Made by a program: the position numbers and the translations under genes. A model generated the notes under the pieces. It did no database searches. It was not told the DNA's origin and was given only the letters and a program-made list of their open reading frames with translations. 62,951 nt of DNA from contig CAJOHW010000006.1 of NCBI GenBank assembly GCA_905234565.1, positions 43,074 to 106,024 on the forward strand. The letters run 5' to 3'. Of this stretch, positions 42,943 to 51,802 are shown piece after piece. Within the stretch, counting starts at the first letter, position 1, and every line of letters begins with the position of its first letter. The stretch comes from an uncultured Oscillibacter sp. Lineage in GTDB: Bacteria > Bacillota > Clostridia > Oscillospirales > Oscillospiraceae.

Positions 42943-43096
42943 CGTTATACGGGATGCCCTTACTCGGGGCGTGGATCGCAGGCCTCCCGGCGAAAGCCGG
43001 ATGTTGGAAGCGGCGAAGCGCACCGGAAGCAACCCACCTGTCCTTGAATGGTGCAGGTTATAACGAGGTCCGCACGGCTTCTGCGGGGCAGTTTTT
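42943..43096 (+). ncRNA. Candidate structured noncoding RNA
   Basis: CGTTATA (42943-42949) pairs with TATAACG (43059-43065) and closes a multi-hairpin domain. Inside are GCCC/GGGC, CCGGC-GAAA-GCCGG, GTTG/CAAC and ACCTG/CAGGT stems. A CCGCA/TGCGG hairpin with a TTTTT run follows at 43070-43096 like a terminator. No open frame with a ribosome binding site covers it. 6S RNA is one possibility but no signature was confirmed, and SRP RNA is excluded. No promoter was found and the strand is judged only from the T-run. Confidence 0.35.
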
Positions 43097-43121
43097 CTCT
43101 TAAATTTTTCTCTATAAATGG

Positions 43122-43163
43122 CGAACCGCGCTTTCCTTTTCGGAAGGCGCGGTTCGTATTTTT
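43122..43163. terminator. Terminator between the RNA candidate and purB
   Basis: CGAACCGCGCTTTCC pairs with GGAAGGCGCGGTTCG (one G-U pair) around a 5-nt loop, and TATTTTTT follows on the plus strand. Confidence 0.7.
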
Positions 43164-43176
43164 TACAGGCCGTTTT

Positions 43177-44589
43177 TTACAGATTGATCTCCACCGTCTC
43201 CCCGCTGGCGTCTTGCAGCAGAGGCTCCACGGACCGCAAAAAGGCGTCCACCTGCTCCGGACAGCGGCCAATGTACCGGGCCGGATCCATAAGGGCTTCC
43301 AGTTCCGAACGCTCCATGCCAAACTCCGGGGCCAGACGTTCCAAAAGATCGCAGGGTTCCCCCCGGCGCATCCGGGCCGTGGCCTCCATGGACTGGGTAC
43401 GGATGATCTCATGGAGTTTCTGTCGGTCCCCGCCCCGCTTGACCCCCTCCATCATCAGATTCTCCGTGGCGATGAAGGGCAGATAGTCCCGGCAGGCCCG
43501 GTCCACCATGGCCTCGTTTACCCGCAGGCCGTCGGTGACGTTGCGGCACAGCCGCAGCACCGCGTCCGCGCAGAGAAAGCCCTCAGGGAGAGAGATCCGG
43601 CGGTTGGCGGAGTCGTCCAGGGTCCGCTCCAGCCACTGGACCGCGGCGGTCAAGGGTGCGTTCATGGCGTCCGCCATGAGATACCGGGACAGGGAACAGA
43701 TCCGCTCACAGCGCATGGGATTGCGCTTGTAGGCCATGGCGGAGGAGCCGATCTGGTGCTTTTCAAAGGGTTCTTCCAGCTGCCGGTCGTGCTGTAAGAG
43801 CCGGATATCCCCCGCCATCCGGTAGGCGCTCTGGGCAATGGCGGACAGGGCGTTGAGAATCCGGCTGTCCAGCTTCCGGGGATAGGTCTGGCCGCACACG
43901 GGGACACACTCCGAAAACCCGAAGGCATCCGCCAGACGGCGGTTCATTGCGTCGATCTTCTCCCCGTCCCCCTGGAACAGTTCCATGAAACTGGCCTCCG
44001 TGCCCGTGGTGCCCCGGCAGCCCAGGAACTTCATGTGATCGACAACGAAGTCCAGTTCTTCCAGGTCACTTAAAAAGTCCTGCATCCACAGCGTGGCCCG
44101 CTTCCCCACGGTCACCAGCTGGGCGGGCTGGTAATGGGTATAGCCCAGGGTGGGAGTGGCCCGGTAGGTCCGGGCAAACTCTGACAGGTTCTTCACCACC
44201 GCCAGCAGTTCCCCCCGGAGATACCGCAGTCCCTCCCGGTAGAGGATCAGGTCCGCGTTGTCCGTCACATAGCAGCTGGTGGCCCCTAAGTGGAGGATCC
44301 CGGCGGCGGAGGGGGCCGCCAAACCGTAGGCGTACACATGGGCCATGACATCGTGGCGGACCTCCCGCTCCCGGGCGGCGGCCAGGTCAAAGTCGATGTC
44401 CTCCACCCGGTCCTCCAAATCCGCCACCTGCTGGGGCGTGATGGGCAGGCCCAGTTCCATCTCCGCCCGGGCCAACTCCACCCACAGCTTCCGCCATGTC
44501 AGGATCCGGCGGCGGTGGGAGAACAGTTCCAGCATAAACTCCGAGGCGTACCGGGAGGACAGGGGGGATTCATAGCGGTTCATAGACAT
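43177..44589 (-). CDS. purB: Adenylosuccinate lyase
   Basis: The 470-residue enzyme cleaves SAICAR and adenylosuccinate in purine synthesis. It has the lyase signature GSSAMAYKRNPMRCERI with the catalytic serine, HLGATSCYVTDNADLI with the conserved His, and LGYTHYQPAQLVTVGKR. GGGAG lies 8 nt before the ATG at 44589. It follows purA after 35 nt, so the two enzymes of AMP formation form one operon. Confidence 0.96.
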   Translation of the reverse strand: MSMNRYESPLSSRYASEFMLELFSHRRRILTWRKLWVELARAEMELGLPITPQQVADLEDRVEDIDFDLAAAREREVRHDVMAHVYAYGLAAPSAAGILHLGATSCYVTDNADLILYREGLRYLRGELLAVVKNLSEFARTYRATPTLGYTHYQPAQLVTVGKRATLWMQDFLSDLEELDFVVDHMKFLGCRGTTGTEASFMELFQGDGEKIDAMNRRLADAFGFSECVPVCGQTYPRKLDSRILNALSAIAQSAYRMAGDIRLLQHDRQLEEPFEKHQIGSSAMAYKRNPMRCERICSLSRYLMADAMNAPLTAAVQWLERTLDDSANRRISLPEGFLCADAVLRLCRNVTDGLRVNEAMVDRACRDYLPFIATENLMMEGVKRGGDRQKLHEIIRTQSMEATARMRRGEPCDLLERLAPEFGMERSELEALMDPARYIGRCPEQVDAFLRSVEPLLQDASGETVEINL

Positions 44590-44624
44590 GGAAAGCGCTC
44601 CCTTCTCTCTGACTGGAATTCACG

Positions 44625-45899
44625 TTACCGCAGAATAATGGCGTCCCGCTCCGGGCCTACGGACACGTAGCCGATGGGACAGCCCAGAGCGGTTTCCAGA
44701 TACTCCACGTACTTCCGGGCCGCCTGGGGCAGGTCCTTCCACGTCCGTACCCCGGAGACATCGCACTGCCAGCCCTCCAATACTTCTTCCACCGGCTCCG
44801 CCTCATCCAGCAGGGCCGGGAAGGGGAACTCCTCCGTCTCCCGCCCCCGGATCCGGTAGCGGGCACACACGGGGATCTCCTCCATGTATCCCAGCACGTC
44901 CAGTTTCGTCAGGGCAAGAGTGGTGGCTCCCTGGACCCGGACGCCGTAGCGGGTAGCGGGCAGGTCAATAGGCCCCACCCGCCGGGGACGCCCGGTCTTG
45001 GCCCCGTACTCTGCCCCGGCGGACCGGAGACGCTCCGCCCGCTCCCCGAACCATTCGCACACAAAGGGCCCCTCCCCCACGCAGGTGGAGTAGGCCTTCA
45101 CCACCCCCACCACGGTGTCGATTTTCGCCGACGGCAGACCGGACCCCACCGGCGCGTAGGACGCCAGGGCGTTGGAGGAGGTGGTGTAGGGATGGATGCC
45201 GTAGTCCAAATCCCGCAGAGCCCCCAGCTGGGCCTCAAAGAGAATCCGTTTGCCCTTCTCCGCCGCGTCCCGCAGAAACGCGGCGGCGTCGCACACGTAA
45301 GGCTTGATCTTCTCCCCATAGGTGCCGAACCAGTCCAGCAGTTCCTCTATGGAGTATCCTTTCGCTCCGTAGACCTGCCGGAGGGTCAGGTTTTTCCACT
45401 CCAAAAGGTCTGTTAGATGGACTTTCAGCCGGTCCGGATAAAATAGTTCCCCCGCCAAGATGGTCTTTTTCTGGTACTTGTCGGCGTAAAAGGGGGCGAT
45501 GCCCTGACGGGTGGAGCCGAACTTCTTATCTTTCAGCCGGGTTTCCTCTAAGGCGTCCAGTTCCCGGTGCCAGGGCAGCAGCAGCGACGCCCGTTCGCTG
45601 ATTTTCAGGGCCTCCGGCGTCACCTCTACCCCTTTGGACCTTACATCTTTCAGCTCGGTCCAAAGGTTCTCGCAGTCCAGGGCCACGCCGTTGCCCAGCA
45701 CGTTGACCACGCCTTCCCGGAAGATGCCGGAGGGCAGCAGGTGCAATGCGAACTTGCCCCGGTCGTTGACCACGGTGTGTCCCGCGTTGCCGCCGCCCTG
45801 GTAGCGCACTACCACGTCATACTTTTCCGTCAGCAGGTCCACCATGCGGCCCTTGCCCTCGTCGCCCCAGTTGATGCCCACAATCGCGCAGTTTGCCAT
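44625..45899 (-). CDS. purA: Adenylosuccinate synthetase
   Basis: The 424-residue enzyme makes adenylosuccinate from IMP, aspartate and GTP. The N-terminal GTP-binding motif GINWGDEGKGRMVDLL, QGGGNAGHTV and IDTVVGVVKAYSTCVGEGPF are typical. The ATG at 45899 has GGAGG 8 nt upstream. The frame upstream to 45977 was discarded. It is followed by purB on the same strand. Confidence 0.97.
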   Translation of the reverse strand: MANCAIVGINWGDEGKGRMVDLLTEKYDVVVRYQGGGNAGHTVVNDRGKFALHLLPSGIFREGVVNVLGNGVALDCENLWTELKDVRSKGVEVTPEALKISERASLLLPWHRELDALEETRLKDKKFGSTRQGIAPFYADKYQKKTILAGELFYPDRLKVHLTDLLEWKNLTLRQVYGAKGYSIEELLDWFGTYGEKIKPYVCDAAAFLRDAAEKGKRILFEAQLGALRDLDYGIHPYTTSSNALASYAPVGSGLPSAKIDTVVGVVKAYSTCVGEGPFVCEWFGERAERLRSAGAEYGAKTGRPRRVGPIDLPATRYGVRVQGATTLALTKLDVLGYMEEIPVCARYRIRGRETEEFPFPALLDEAEPVEEVLEGWQCDVSGVRTWKDLPQAARKYVEYLETALGCPIGYVSVGPERDAIILR

Positions 45900-45971
45900 A
45901 CTGAAAGCCTCCATGTCTTTTCCGCCCCCGTCAGGGAGCCGGTGTACAGAAATCCATGAGAAAATCCCGCT

Positions 45972-45999
45972 TTCCAAACGGGAGAGAATGTGCTATAAT
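45972..45999 (+). promoter_or_regulatory. DUF1846 gene promoter
   Basis: TATAAT (45994-45999) lies 16 nt after a weak TTCCAA (45972-45977), 33 nt before the start codon. Confidence 0.5.
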
Positions 46000-46032
46000 G
46001 CGGTATCTTTTTGCAATCGGAGGGAGAAACCG

Positions 46033-47520
46033 ATGGAAACGGGAAGAATCGGGTTCGACAACGAGGGGTATATCGCCGCGCAGTCGGAACAGATCCGCAA
46101 GCGGATCGAACAGTTCGGGGGAAAACTGTACTTGGAAGTGGGCGGCAAGCTCTTTGACGATTACCACGCCGCCCGGGTGCTGCCGGGCTTCCAGCCGGAC
46201 AGCAAGCTCCGCCTTCTGCGCCAGCTCCGGGAGGACGCGGAGATCATCGTGGCCATCAACGCGGCGGACATCGAGAAGAACAAGGTCCGGGGGGACCTGG
46301 GCATCACCTATGACGACGACGTACTGCGGCTCATCGACCAGTTCCGCTCCCAGGACCTGTATGTCAGCAGCGTGGTGGTGACCCGCTATCAGGGCCAGAG
46401 CGCGGCGGGGGCCTTTCTGCGCCGCCTGTCGGCCCTGGGGATCCGGTGCTACCGCCACTACCCCATCGCGGGCTACCCCTCCGACGTGGCCCACGTGGTC
46501 AGCGACGAGGGGCTGGGCCGCAACGAGTACATCGAGACTTCCCGCTCTCTGGTGGTGGTCACCGCCCCGGGGCCCGGCAGCGGCAAAATGGCCACTTGTA
46601 TCTCTCAGCTCTACCATGACTACCGCCGGGGCATTACCGCCGGATACGCCAAGTTTGAGACTTTCCCCATCTGGGACCTGCCTCTGAAACACCCGGTCAA
46701 TCTGGCCTATGAGGCCGCCACGGCGGATTTGGACGACGTGAATATGATCGATCCCTTCCACCTGGAAGCCTATGGGAAGACGGCGGTGAACTATAACCGG
46801 GATGTGGAGACCTTCCCGGTCCTCAGCGCCATCTTCCAGCGCATCCAGGGGGAGTCCCCCTACAAGTCCCCCACGGACATGGGGGTGAACCTGGTGGGAC
46901 GGTACATCACCGATGACGCCGTGTGCCGGGACGCGGCGCGGCGGGAGATCCTCCGGCGGTACTACGCCGCCTGTGTGGACCGGGCCCAGGGCGGTCCGGA
47001 GGAACCGGTGCGCCGTCTGGAACTCATCATGGGCCGGGGAGAGGTGACGGCGGAGGTCAACCCCGCCGTGTCCGCCGCCCTGCTGAAAGCGGAGACCACC
47101 GGCGCTCCCGCCGGGGCCATGGTCCTGCCGGACGGCCGGGTGGTGACGGGCAAGACCTCAGACAACCTGGGAGCCGCCTCCGCCCTCCTTCTCAACGCCC
47201 TGAAAGCCGTGGGGGGCATCAACGACGAGTTGGAGCTCATTACCGTCCAGGTGCTGGAACCGGTGTGCCGTCTGAAAACCCGGTACATGGGCCACCGGAA
47301 CCCCCGGCTCCATACGGACGAGGTGCTGCTGGCCCTGGCCATCTCCGCCCTGACCAACCCTCTGGCGGACCTGGCTCAGAGGCAGCTTCCCAAACTCCTG
47401 GGGGCCGACGCCCACTTTACCGTGATTCTCAGCGGAGAGGATGTCCATCTCCTGCGGAGTTTGGGCGTCAACGTCACCTGTGAGCCGGTGTATGAGACGA
47501 AGCGGCTGTACCACAAATAA
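46033..47520 (+). CDS. DUF1846 family protein
   Basis: The 495-residue protein has the full DUF1846 length and pattern, starting with GFDNEGYIAAQSEQIRKRIE, with GGKLFDDYHAARVLPGF, TAPGPGSGKMATCISQLYHD and ADLDDVNMIDPFHLEAYG. Members are widespread in Firmicutes and have unknown function. The GPGSGKMATC segment looks like a nucleotide-binding loop. The ATG at 46033 follows CGGAGGGAG. The gene is divergent from purA and is followed by a strong terminator. Confidence 0.88.
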   Translation: METGRIGFDNEGYIAAQSEQIRKRIEQFGGKLYLEVGGKLFDDYHAARVLPGFQPDSKLRLLRQLREDAEIIVAINAADIEKNKVRGDLGITYDDDVLRLIDQFRSQDLYVSSVVVTRYQGQSAAGAFLRRLSALGIRCYRHYPIAGYPSDVAHVVSDEGLGRNEYIETSRSLVVVTAPGPGSGKMATCISQLYHDYRRGITAGYAKFETFPIWDLPLKHPVNLAYEAATADLDDVNMIDPFHLEAYGKTAVNYNRDVETFPVLSAIFQRIQGESPYKSPTDMGVNLVGRYITDDAVCRDAARREILRRYYAACVDRAQGGPEEPVRRLELIMGRGEVTAEVNPAVSAALLKAETTGAPAGAMVLPDGRVVTGKTSDNLGAASALLLNALKAVGGINDELELITVQVLEPVCRLKTRYMGHRNPRLHTDEVLLALAISALTNPLADLAQRQLPKLLGADAHFTVILSGEDVHLLRSLGVNVTCEPVYETKRLYHK

Positions 47521-47557
47521 TCCCCGCAAGTCCGATTTGCGCACGCCCGCGCACACC

Positions 47558-47595
47558 AAAGTTCCGGACCGCCCCGGCGGTCCGGAACTTTTTTA
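47558..47595 (+). terminator. Terminator of the DUF1846 gene
   Basis: AAAGTTCCGGACCGCC pairs with GGCGGTCCGGAACTTT around a 2-nt loop and continues in T residues. Confidence 0.85.
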
Positions 47596-47608
47596 GCTGA
47601 GCGGTTGG

Positions 47609-47683
47609 CCCCCTCATCCACCGCTTCCGGCGGTCCCCCTTCCCCCTGCGGGGGAAGGGGGCGCGAAGCGCCGGATGAGGGGG
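47609..47683. repeat. Palindromic intergenic element with CCCCTCATCC ends
   Basis: CCCCCTCATCC (47609-47619) and GGATGAGGGGG (47673-47683) are inverted ends. Inside, CCCCCTTCCCCC and GGGGGAAGGGGG form a second hairpin. Elements of this pattern are common between genes in gut Clostridia. No transposase is present. Confidence 0.7.
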
Positions 47684-47748
47684 GATCTTACGCCAACCGT
47701 TCAAGTAGAACTTTTTTAGCGCCTAATGCGTGGGTTAGTTGAATCGCC

Positions 47749-48471
47749 TTAAAGCGTCCGCAATGCGTCCACCAGGGCGGTTTTCCCCTCGGTCCTGGCG
47801 TCCTTCCTCTTAATCACTTTCGCGGGACTGCCCGCCACTACGGCGTTGGGGGGCACATCCTCAATCACCACGGCTCCGGCGGCCACCACAGCCCCCGCGC
47901 CTACCCGGACGCCCTCAATCACCACGGCGTTGGCTCCAATGAGAACCCCGTCCTCAATCACCACGGGGACGGCGGAGGCAGGCTCTACCACTCCCGCCAG
48001 CACCGCTCCGGCCCCTACGTGGCACCGCTCTCCCACCGTGGCCCGGCCGCCCAGCACCGCGCCCATGTCGATCATGGTGCCCGCGCCGACAGACGCGCCA
48101 ATGTTGATCACCGCGCCCATCATAATCACCGCCCCCTGGCCGATGTGGACCTTCTCCCGGATCACGGCTCCCGGCTCAATGCGGGCGGGGATCTCCTTCC
48201 AGTCCAGCAGGGGAACGCCGGAGTTGCGGCGGTCGTTCTCCACCACGCAGTCCCGGATACGGTCCCGGCTGGCCTCCAAAATGGGCCCCAGTTCGGTCCA
48301 GTCCCCAAACACCGTGCAGCTGCGCACACCGTCCTGTTCCCCGCCGAAAAAGACCTTGGCGCTCCCAAAGTCCACCGGACCCGTCAGGTTCAGCCACACC
48401 CGCACCGGCGTCTTCTTCTCCGAGTTGGCGATATAGTCGATAATCGCCTGGGCGTTCATCTCCCCATCCAT
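47749..48471 (-). CDS. dapH: Tetrahydrodipicolinate N-acetyltransferase
   Basis: The 240-residue enzyme acetylates tetrahydrodipicolinate in the acetyl branch of diaminopimelate and lysine synthesis. It has an N-terminal DapH domain ([21 protein letters not shown]) and a left-handed beta-helix of hexapeptide repeats ([20 protein letters not shown] and following), ending [23 protein letters not shown] lies 9 nt before the ATG. It is the third gene of the dapA-dapB-dapH operon. Confidence 0.94.
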   Translation of the reverse strand: MDGEMNAQAIIDYIANSEKKTPVRVWLNLTGPVDFGSAKVFFGGEQDGVRSCTVFGDWTELGPILEASRDRIRDCVVENDRRNSGVPLLDWKEIPARIEPGAVIREKVHIGQGAVIMMGAVINIGASVGAGTMIDMGAVLGGRATVGERCHVGAGAVLAGVVEPASAVPVVIEDGVLIGANAVVIEGVRVGAGAVVAAGAVVIEDVPPNAVVAGSPAKVIKRKDARTEGKTALVDALRTL

Positions 48472-48486
48472 ACGCGCATTCCTCCG

Positions 48487-49206
48487 TCACGCTCCAAAGA
48501 GTATCGTCTGCAAATCGTAAAGCCCCTTGGGCTTTCCCGGCAGCAGCCGGGCCATATGCAAAGCGCCGTTGACAAAGATCCGGCGGCTGGCCGCCCGGTG
48601 GGTGAACGCGATCTCCTCGTCCGGGCCAAAGAAGTGGACGCTGTGGGTGCCCGCCTCCGTGCCGCCCCGCAGAGAGTGGACGCCTACCTCCCGGGGCGTC
48701 CGCTTCCCCACCATGCCCTGGCGTCCGTACACCGGCGTCAGGGTTCCGGCGGGATCCACCGCCTGTAAAAGCAGGTTCGCCGTGCCGCTGGGGGCGTCCT
48801 CCTTCTGGTTGTGATGGGTCTCCGTGATCTCCACGTCGTAGTCCTCCCCCAGCACCGGGGCAATCTCCCGCAGAGCCCGGTACAGCACGGCAATGCCCAG
48901 GGAGTAGTTGGCGCTCCACAGCACCGGGGCGTAGGCTCCTAAACTCTCCAAGGTCCGCCGCTCCGCCTCCCCTAAGCCTGTGGTGCCGGAGAGCAGGGGA
49001 GTTCCGGTCCGGCGCACATAGTCCGCGATGTGGGACATAGCCGCGGGACGGGAGAAGTCCATGATCACGTCTCCAACCCTGCCCAGGCGGGACAGGCCGT
49101 CGATGTCCAATCCGTCAAAGGACGCGGCGATCCGGTCCCCCGCCGCCTCCGCCGTCTCCTGAATGCTTTGGCCCATGCGGCCCCGGCCGATTAAGAGAAT
49201 GTTCAT
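48487..49206 (-). CDS. dapB: 4-hydroxy-tetrahydrodipicolinate reductase
   Basis: The 239-residue NAD(P)H-dependent enzyme follows DapA in lysine synthesis. It has the N-terminal dinucleotide fold (MNILLIGRGRMGQSIQ), SGTTGLGEAE, SANYSLGIAVL and the active-site motif ETHHNQKEDAPSGTA. Its ATG overlaps the dapA stop by 4 nt. Confidence 0.95.
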   Translation of the reverse strand: MNILLIGRGRMGQSIQETAEAAGDRIAASFDGLDIDGLSRLGRVGDVIMDFSRPAAMSHIADYVRRTGTPLLSGTTGLGEAERRTLESLGAYAPVLWSANYSLGIAVLYRALREIAPVLGEDYDVEITETHHNQKEDAPSGTANLLLQAVDPAGTLTPVYGRQGMVGKRTPREVGVHSLRGGTEAGTHSVHFFGPDEEIAFTHRAASRRIFVNGALHMARLLPGKPKGLYDLQTILFGA

Positions 49207-50090
49207 ACCAGTCCCTCATCCCGCAGGGTGGTCCAAAGGTCAATGCGGTGTTCCTCGCTCATGCCGCACAGGGGCAGGCGCAGAGTGCCCGTGTCCAGGC
49301 CCATCATGGCCAGGGCGCTCTTGACAGGAATCGGATTCACCTCCATAAAGAGATCGTTCATCAGCCCCAGGTACTTCAAATGTTTTTGCAGGGCCTGTTC
49401 CCGCCGCCCCTCCAGCCAGTCCGCCACGATCTCGTGGCATACCCGGGGGCAGACGTTGGCAAAGACGGAGATGACGCCGCTGCCGCCGATGGAGAGCAGG
49501 GGAATCGTAATATCGTCATTGCCAGACCACAGGGCGAAGTCCGGACCGATGCAGTGGGCAATCTTCATGGCGTAGCCCATGTCCCCGGAGGCCTCCTTGA
49601 TTCCGGCGATCCGGGGGTGGCGGCTGAGCTGCTCCACCACGGACACGGGAATGGAACAGCCCGTCCGGCCCGGCACATTGTAGAGGATGCAGGGGATCTC
49701 CACCGCGTCCGCCGCCTCCACAAAGTGGCGGTACATCCCCTCGGGATTGGCCTTGTTATAGTAGGGCGTAATGAGCAGCAGGGCGTCGGCCCCCATGTCC
49801 TGGTAGCGCAGGCTCATCTCCTTCTGGGTGGCGGTGCAGTTGGACCCGCTGCCCACGATCACCGGCACCCGGCCGTTCACCACTTTGATGGTGTGGGCCA
49901 CCACGGAGGCGTCCTCCTCGTGGGTCATGGTGGGATACTCTCCCGTAGTGCCCAGAACCAGGATGCCGTCGGTCCCTTCGGCGATCTGGCGCTCTAACTG
50001 GGCGGTAAGGTTGTCAAAGTGGACGCTCCCGTCCTCCCGGAAGGGCGTCACCATGGCCACAACGGAACCCTTTAAGCCGTCAAATTTCAT
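49203..50090 (-). CDS. dapA: 4-hydroxy-tetrahydrodipicolinate synthase
   Basis: The 295-residue aldolase condenses pyruvate with aspartate semialdehyde. Visible are GTTGEYPTM, the catalytic Tyr in LYNVPGRTG, the Schiff-base Lys in IAGIKEASGD and GNDDITIPLLSIGG. It heads the dap operon, and a lysine riboswitch with a terminator lies in its leader, so high lysine should switch the operon off. Confidence 0.97.
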   Translation of the reverse strand: MKFDGLKGSVVAMVTPFREDGSVHFDNLTAQLERQIAEGTDGILVLGTTGEYPTMTHEEDASVVAHTIKVVNGRVPVIVGSGSNCTATQKEMSLRYQDMGADALLLITPYYNKANPEGMYRHFVEAADAVEIPCILYNVPGRTGCSIPVSVVEQLSRHPRIAGIKEASGDMGYAMKIAHCIGPDFALWSGNDDITIPLLSIGGSGVISVFANVCPRVCHEIVADWLEGRREQALQKHLKYLGLMNDLFMEVNPIPVKSALAMMGLDTGTLRLPLCGMSEEHRIDLWTTLRDEGLV

Positions 50091-50156
50091 ACGGATTTCC
50101 CCTCTTTCGTTTCTCAGCCTGTCTCCGGCCTCATATCATCCAATCAAAAGAGCGCG

Positions 50157-50187
50157 AAAAAAGCCGACGGAGCGGCGTCCCCCGGCT
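50157..50187 (-). terminator. Riboswitch-controlled terminator before dapA
   Basis: On the minus strand AGCCG...CGGCT with an inner CG-rich stem is followed by TTTTTT. It is the likely expression platform of the lysine riboswitch. A second hairpin (CCGGGC/GCCCGG, 50191-50211) lies between aptamer and terminator. Confidence 0.75.
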
Positions 50188-50217
50188 GCGTCCGGGCGCA
50201 CTGCCCGGCGGCAAACG

Positions 50218-50374
50218 GATAGCGCCCCCGCGGTCCTCTCCCGCGGACAGTCCCCCGGGTGTTCCCCGGAGGCCCATCCCATGCCCGCGCCCGGACATGA
50301 AATTCGGCGGAATTGCCCCGCCTCCGTTTCCCGCCCGCCGGCTCCCGGAGGTTCATCGCTTCCGCGCCTCTATC
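50218..50374 (-). promoter_or_regulatory. Lysine riboswitch (L box)
   Basis: Read on the minus strand, the leader has GATAGAGGCGCG, then GCGATGAAC, GCCGAA, ACTGTCCGCGG and finally GGCGCTATC. These are the conserved blocks of the lysine aptamer in the right order, and GATAG pairs with CTATC as helix P1. It precedes dapA, the usual target. Confidence 0.88.
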
Positions 50375-50385
50375 GCATTGCCCAC

Positions 50386-50414
50386 ATCATAACACGTTCC
50401 GTCCCGCCGCGCAA
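50386..50414 (-). promoter_or_regulatory. dap operon promoter
   Basis: On the minus strand TTGCGC (50409-50414) and TATGAT (50386-50391) are 17 nt apart, 12 nt before the riboswitch. Confidence 0.65.
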
Positions 50415-50548
50415 GGCTTTTTTCCCTTCCTACGGGGGGAAAGGCGAAAAAAATTTTCTCCCGCTGTGGACTTGCCGGGGAAACTGTGGTAAAATGATTG
50501 TTACACTTTTGTGAATCCGTGAAAACGCGTGAGAGAGGGGGAACGCCT

Positions 50549-51799
50549 GTGGCAGCGGAGCGGATGTATGAGCTGGCGTTTCAGTACAAGAAAACGAAGC
50601 TGTGGAAGAAACTGTATGACAGCCAGGTGTTTGCGGTCCGGCTTCCGGACGGGGAGATGGGCTATTGCAGCGTCATGGGAATGCTGGGAGAGCATTTGGC
50701 CTTAGCGGTCTATATCGGGGACCGGGGATACCAGAGCTACCGGAAGATCGCGTTTTCCGGGATGGAGCCGATGGATCCGGAGGACGCCGCCGGGTATCCG
50801 GAGTGGCTCATGGCCCAGGACTGTCTCCAATGCACCTTTGAGAGCCGGGAGTTTATGCGGGAAGAGGATTTAGAGGAGGTCCGGCGCTATGCCAAGGCCC
50901 ACAAGCTCACCCTGCGGGGCCCCAACGCCTTCCCCCAGTTCAGCAAGTTTGTGCCCAACCGGTACCCCTGGACCTTTGAGACGGAACTGGACGAAAACCG
51001 GATTTGTGAGGCCCTGGAAGCCGCCATTTTCCTCTCCGAGGCCCTGAAAAACCGCACCCCCTATGCCCTGGGCCTCTATGAAGTGGAGGAGGACACGGAG
51101 ACCGTGCCGCTTTTGGAGCGCTCCGGAGACACCTTCCGCCTGGACACCACCCCCCTGCCGCCGGAAGACGAGATCCCCTGTCCCGCGCCGGATCCCGTGG
51201 AGCCGGAGATGGCGGAACGGGTGCGGGCATTGAAAAAGAAGGGCATTCTGGAATGCGGCATCGTGCGGATCCCGGAACCGGTGCAGAGTTCCCCGGATTC
51301 TCCGCCCTGGTTCCCGCTGCTGCTGCTGTGCGTCAACAGCCGCTCCGGTATGGCCACGCCGGTGCCCCCGGCGAACCATTTTGAGGAGCGGCCCACCACC
51401 CTGCGGAATAACTTCCTGGAAATGCTGCTGGAAACCAAGTCCTGCCCCAAGGCGGTGAAAGTGGCGGATCAGGAGACCCGGGCGCTGTTGGAGGACTTTT
51501 GCACCCAGTGCGGGGTGCTGCTCAGCGTCAGCGCCAATCTGCCGGGGTTTCAGTCCGCCCGGGACATCCTGCTGGACAATGTCATGAACCGCGGTGACGA
51601 CGAGGATGACGAGGACGATCTGGACGACGAGTTGGATGAGGAGGATCAGATCGCCCAGATACTGGACAATCTCATGGACCTGCCGGATTACGCCCTCAAG
51701 TCCCTGCCCCGGGAGATGGTGGGCTTTCTGCTCCACGCCCCCGGAGTGGAGGTACCGGAGGAACTGGCCCGCAGGCTCCGGCGGCTCTTTAAGATGTAA
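50549..51799 (+). CDS. Unknown protein with acidic stretch (416 aa)
   Basis: The function is not recognised. The product starts MAAERMYELAFQYKKTKLWKKLYDS. An N-terminal half rich in aromatic residues (GYCSVMGMLGEHLALAVYIG, NRYPWTFETELDENRICEAL) suggests a folded domain. The second half repeats a similar theme (WFPLLLLCVNSRSGMA, CPKAVKVADQETRALLEDFC). A strongly acidic run of about 25 residues, mostly Asp and Glu, comes before a helical end. There is no signal peptide. The start is GTG at 50549, with ATG 50564 as an alternative. It ends 3 nt before apbE. Confidence 0.7.
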   Translation: MAAERMYELAFQYKKTKLWKKLYDSQVFAVRLPDGEMGYCSVMGMLGEHLALAVYIGDRGYQSYRKIAFSGMEPMDPEDAAGYPEWLMAQDCLQCTFESREFMREEDLEEVRRYAKAHKLTLRGPNAFPQFSKFVPNRYPWTFETELDENRICEALEAAIFLSEALKNRTPYALGLYEVEEDTETVPLLERSGDTFRLDTTPLPPEDEIPCPAPDPVEPEMAERVRALKKKGILECGIVRIPEPVQSSPDSPPWFPLLLLCVNSRSGMATPVPPANHFEERPTTLRNNFLEMLLETKSCPKAVKVADQETRALLEDFCTQCGVLLSVSANLPGFQSARDILLDNVMNRGDDEDDEDDLDDELDEEDQIAQILDNLMDLPDYALKSLPREMVGFLLHAPGVEVPEELARRLRRLFKM

Positions 51800-51802
51800 G
51801 CC

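Noticed and set aside
42943-43096. SRP RNA or tmRNA
   Set aside because: The SRP helix-8 loop pattern and the tmRNA ends and tag frame are both absent on either strand.
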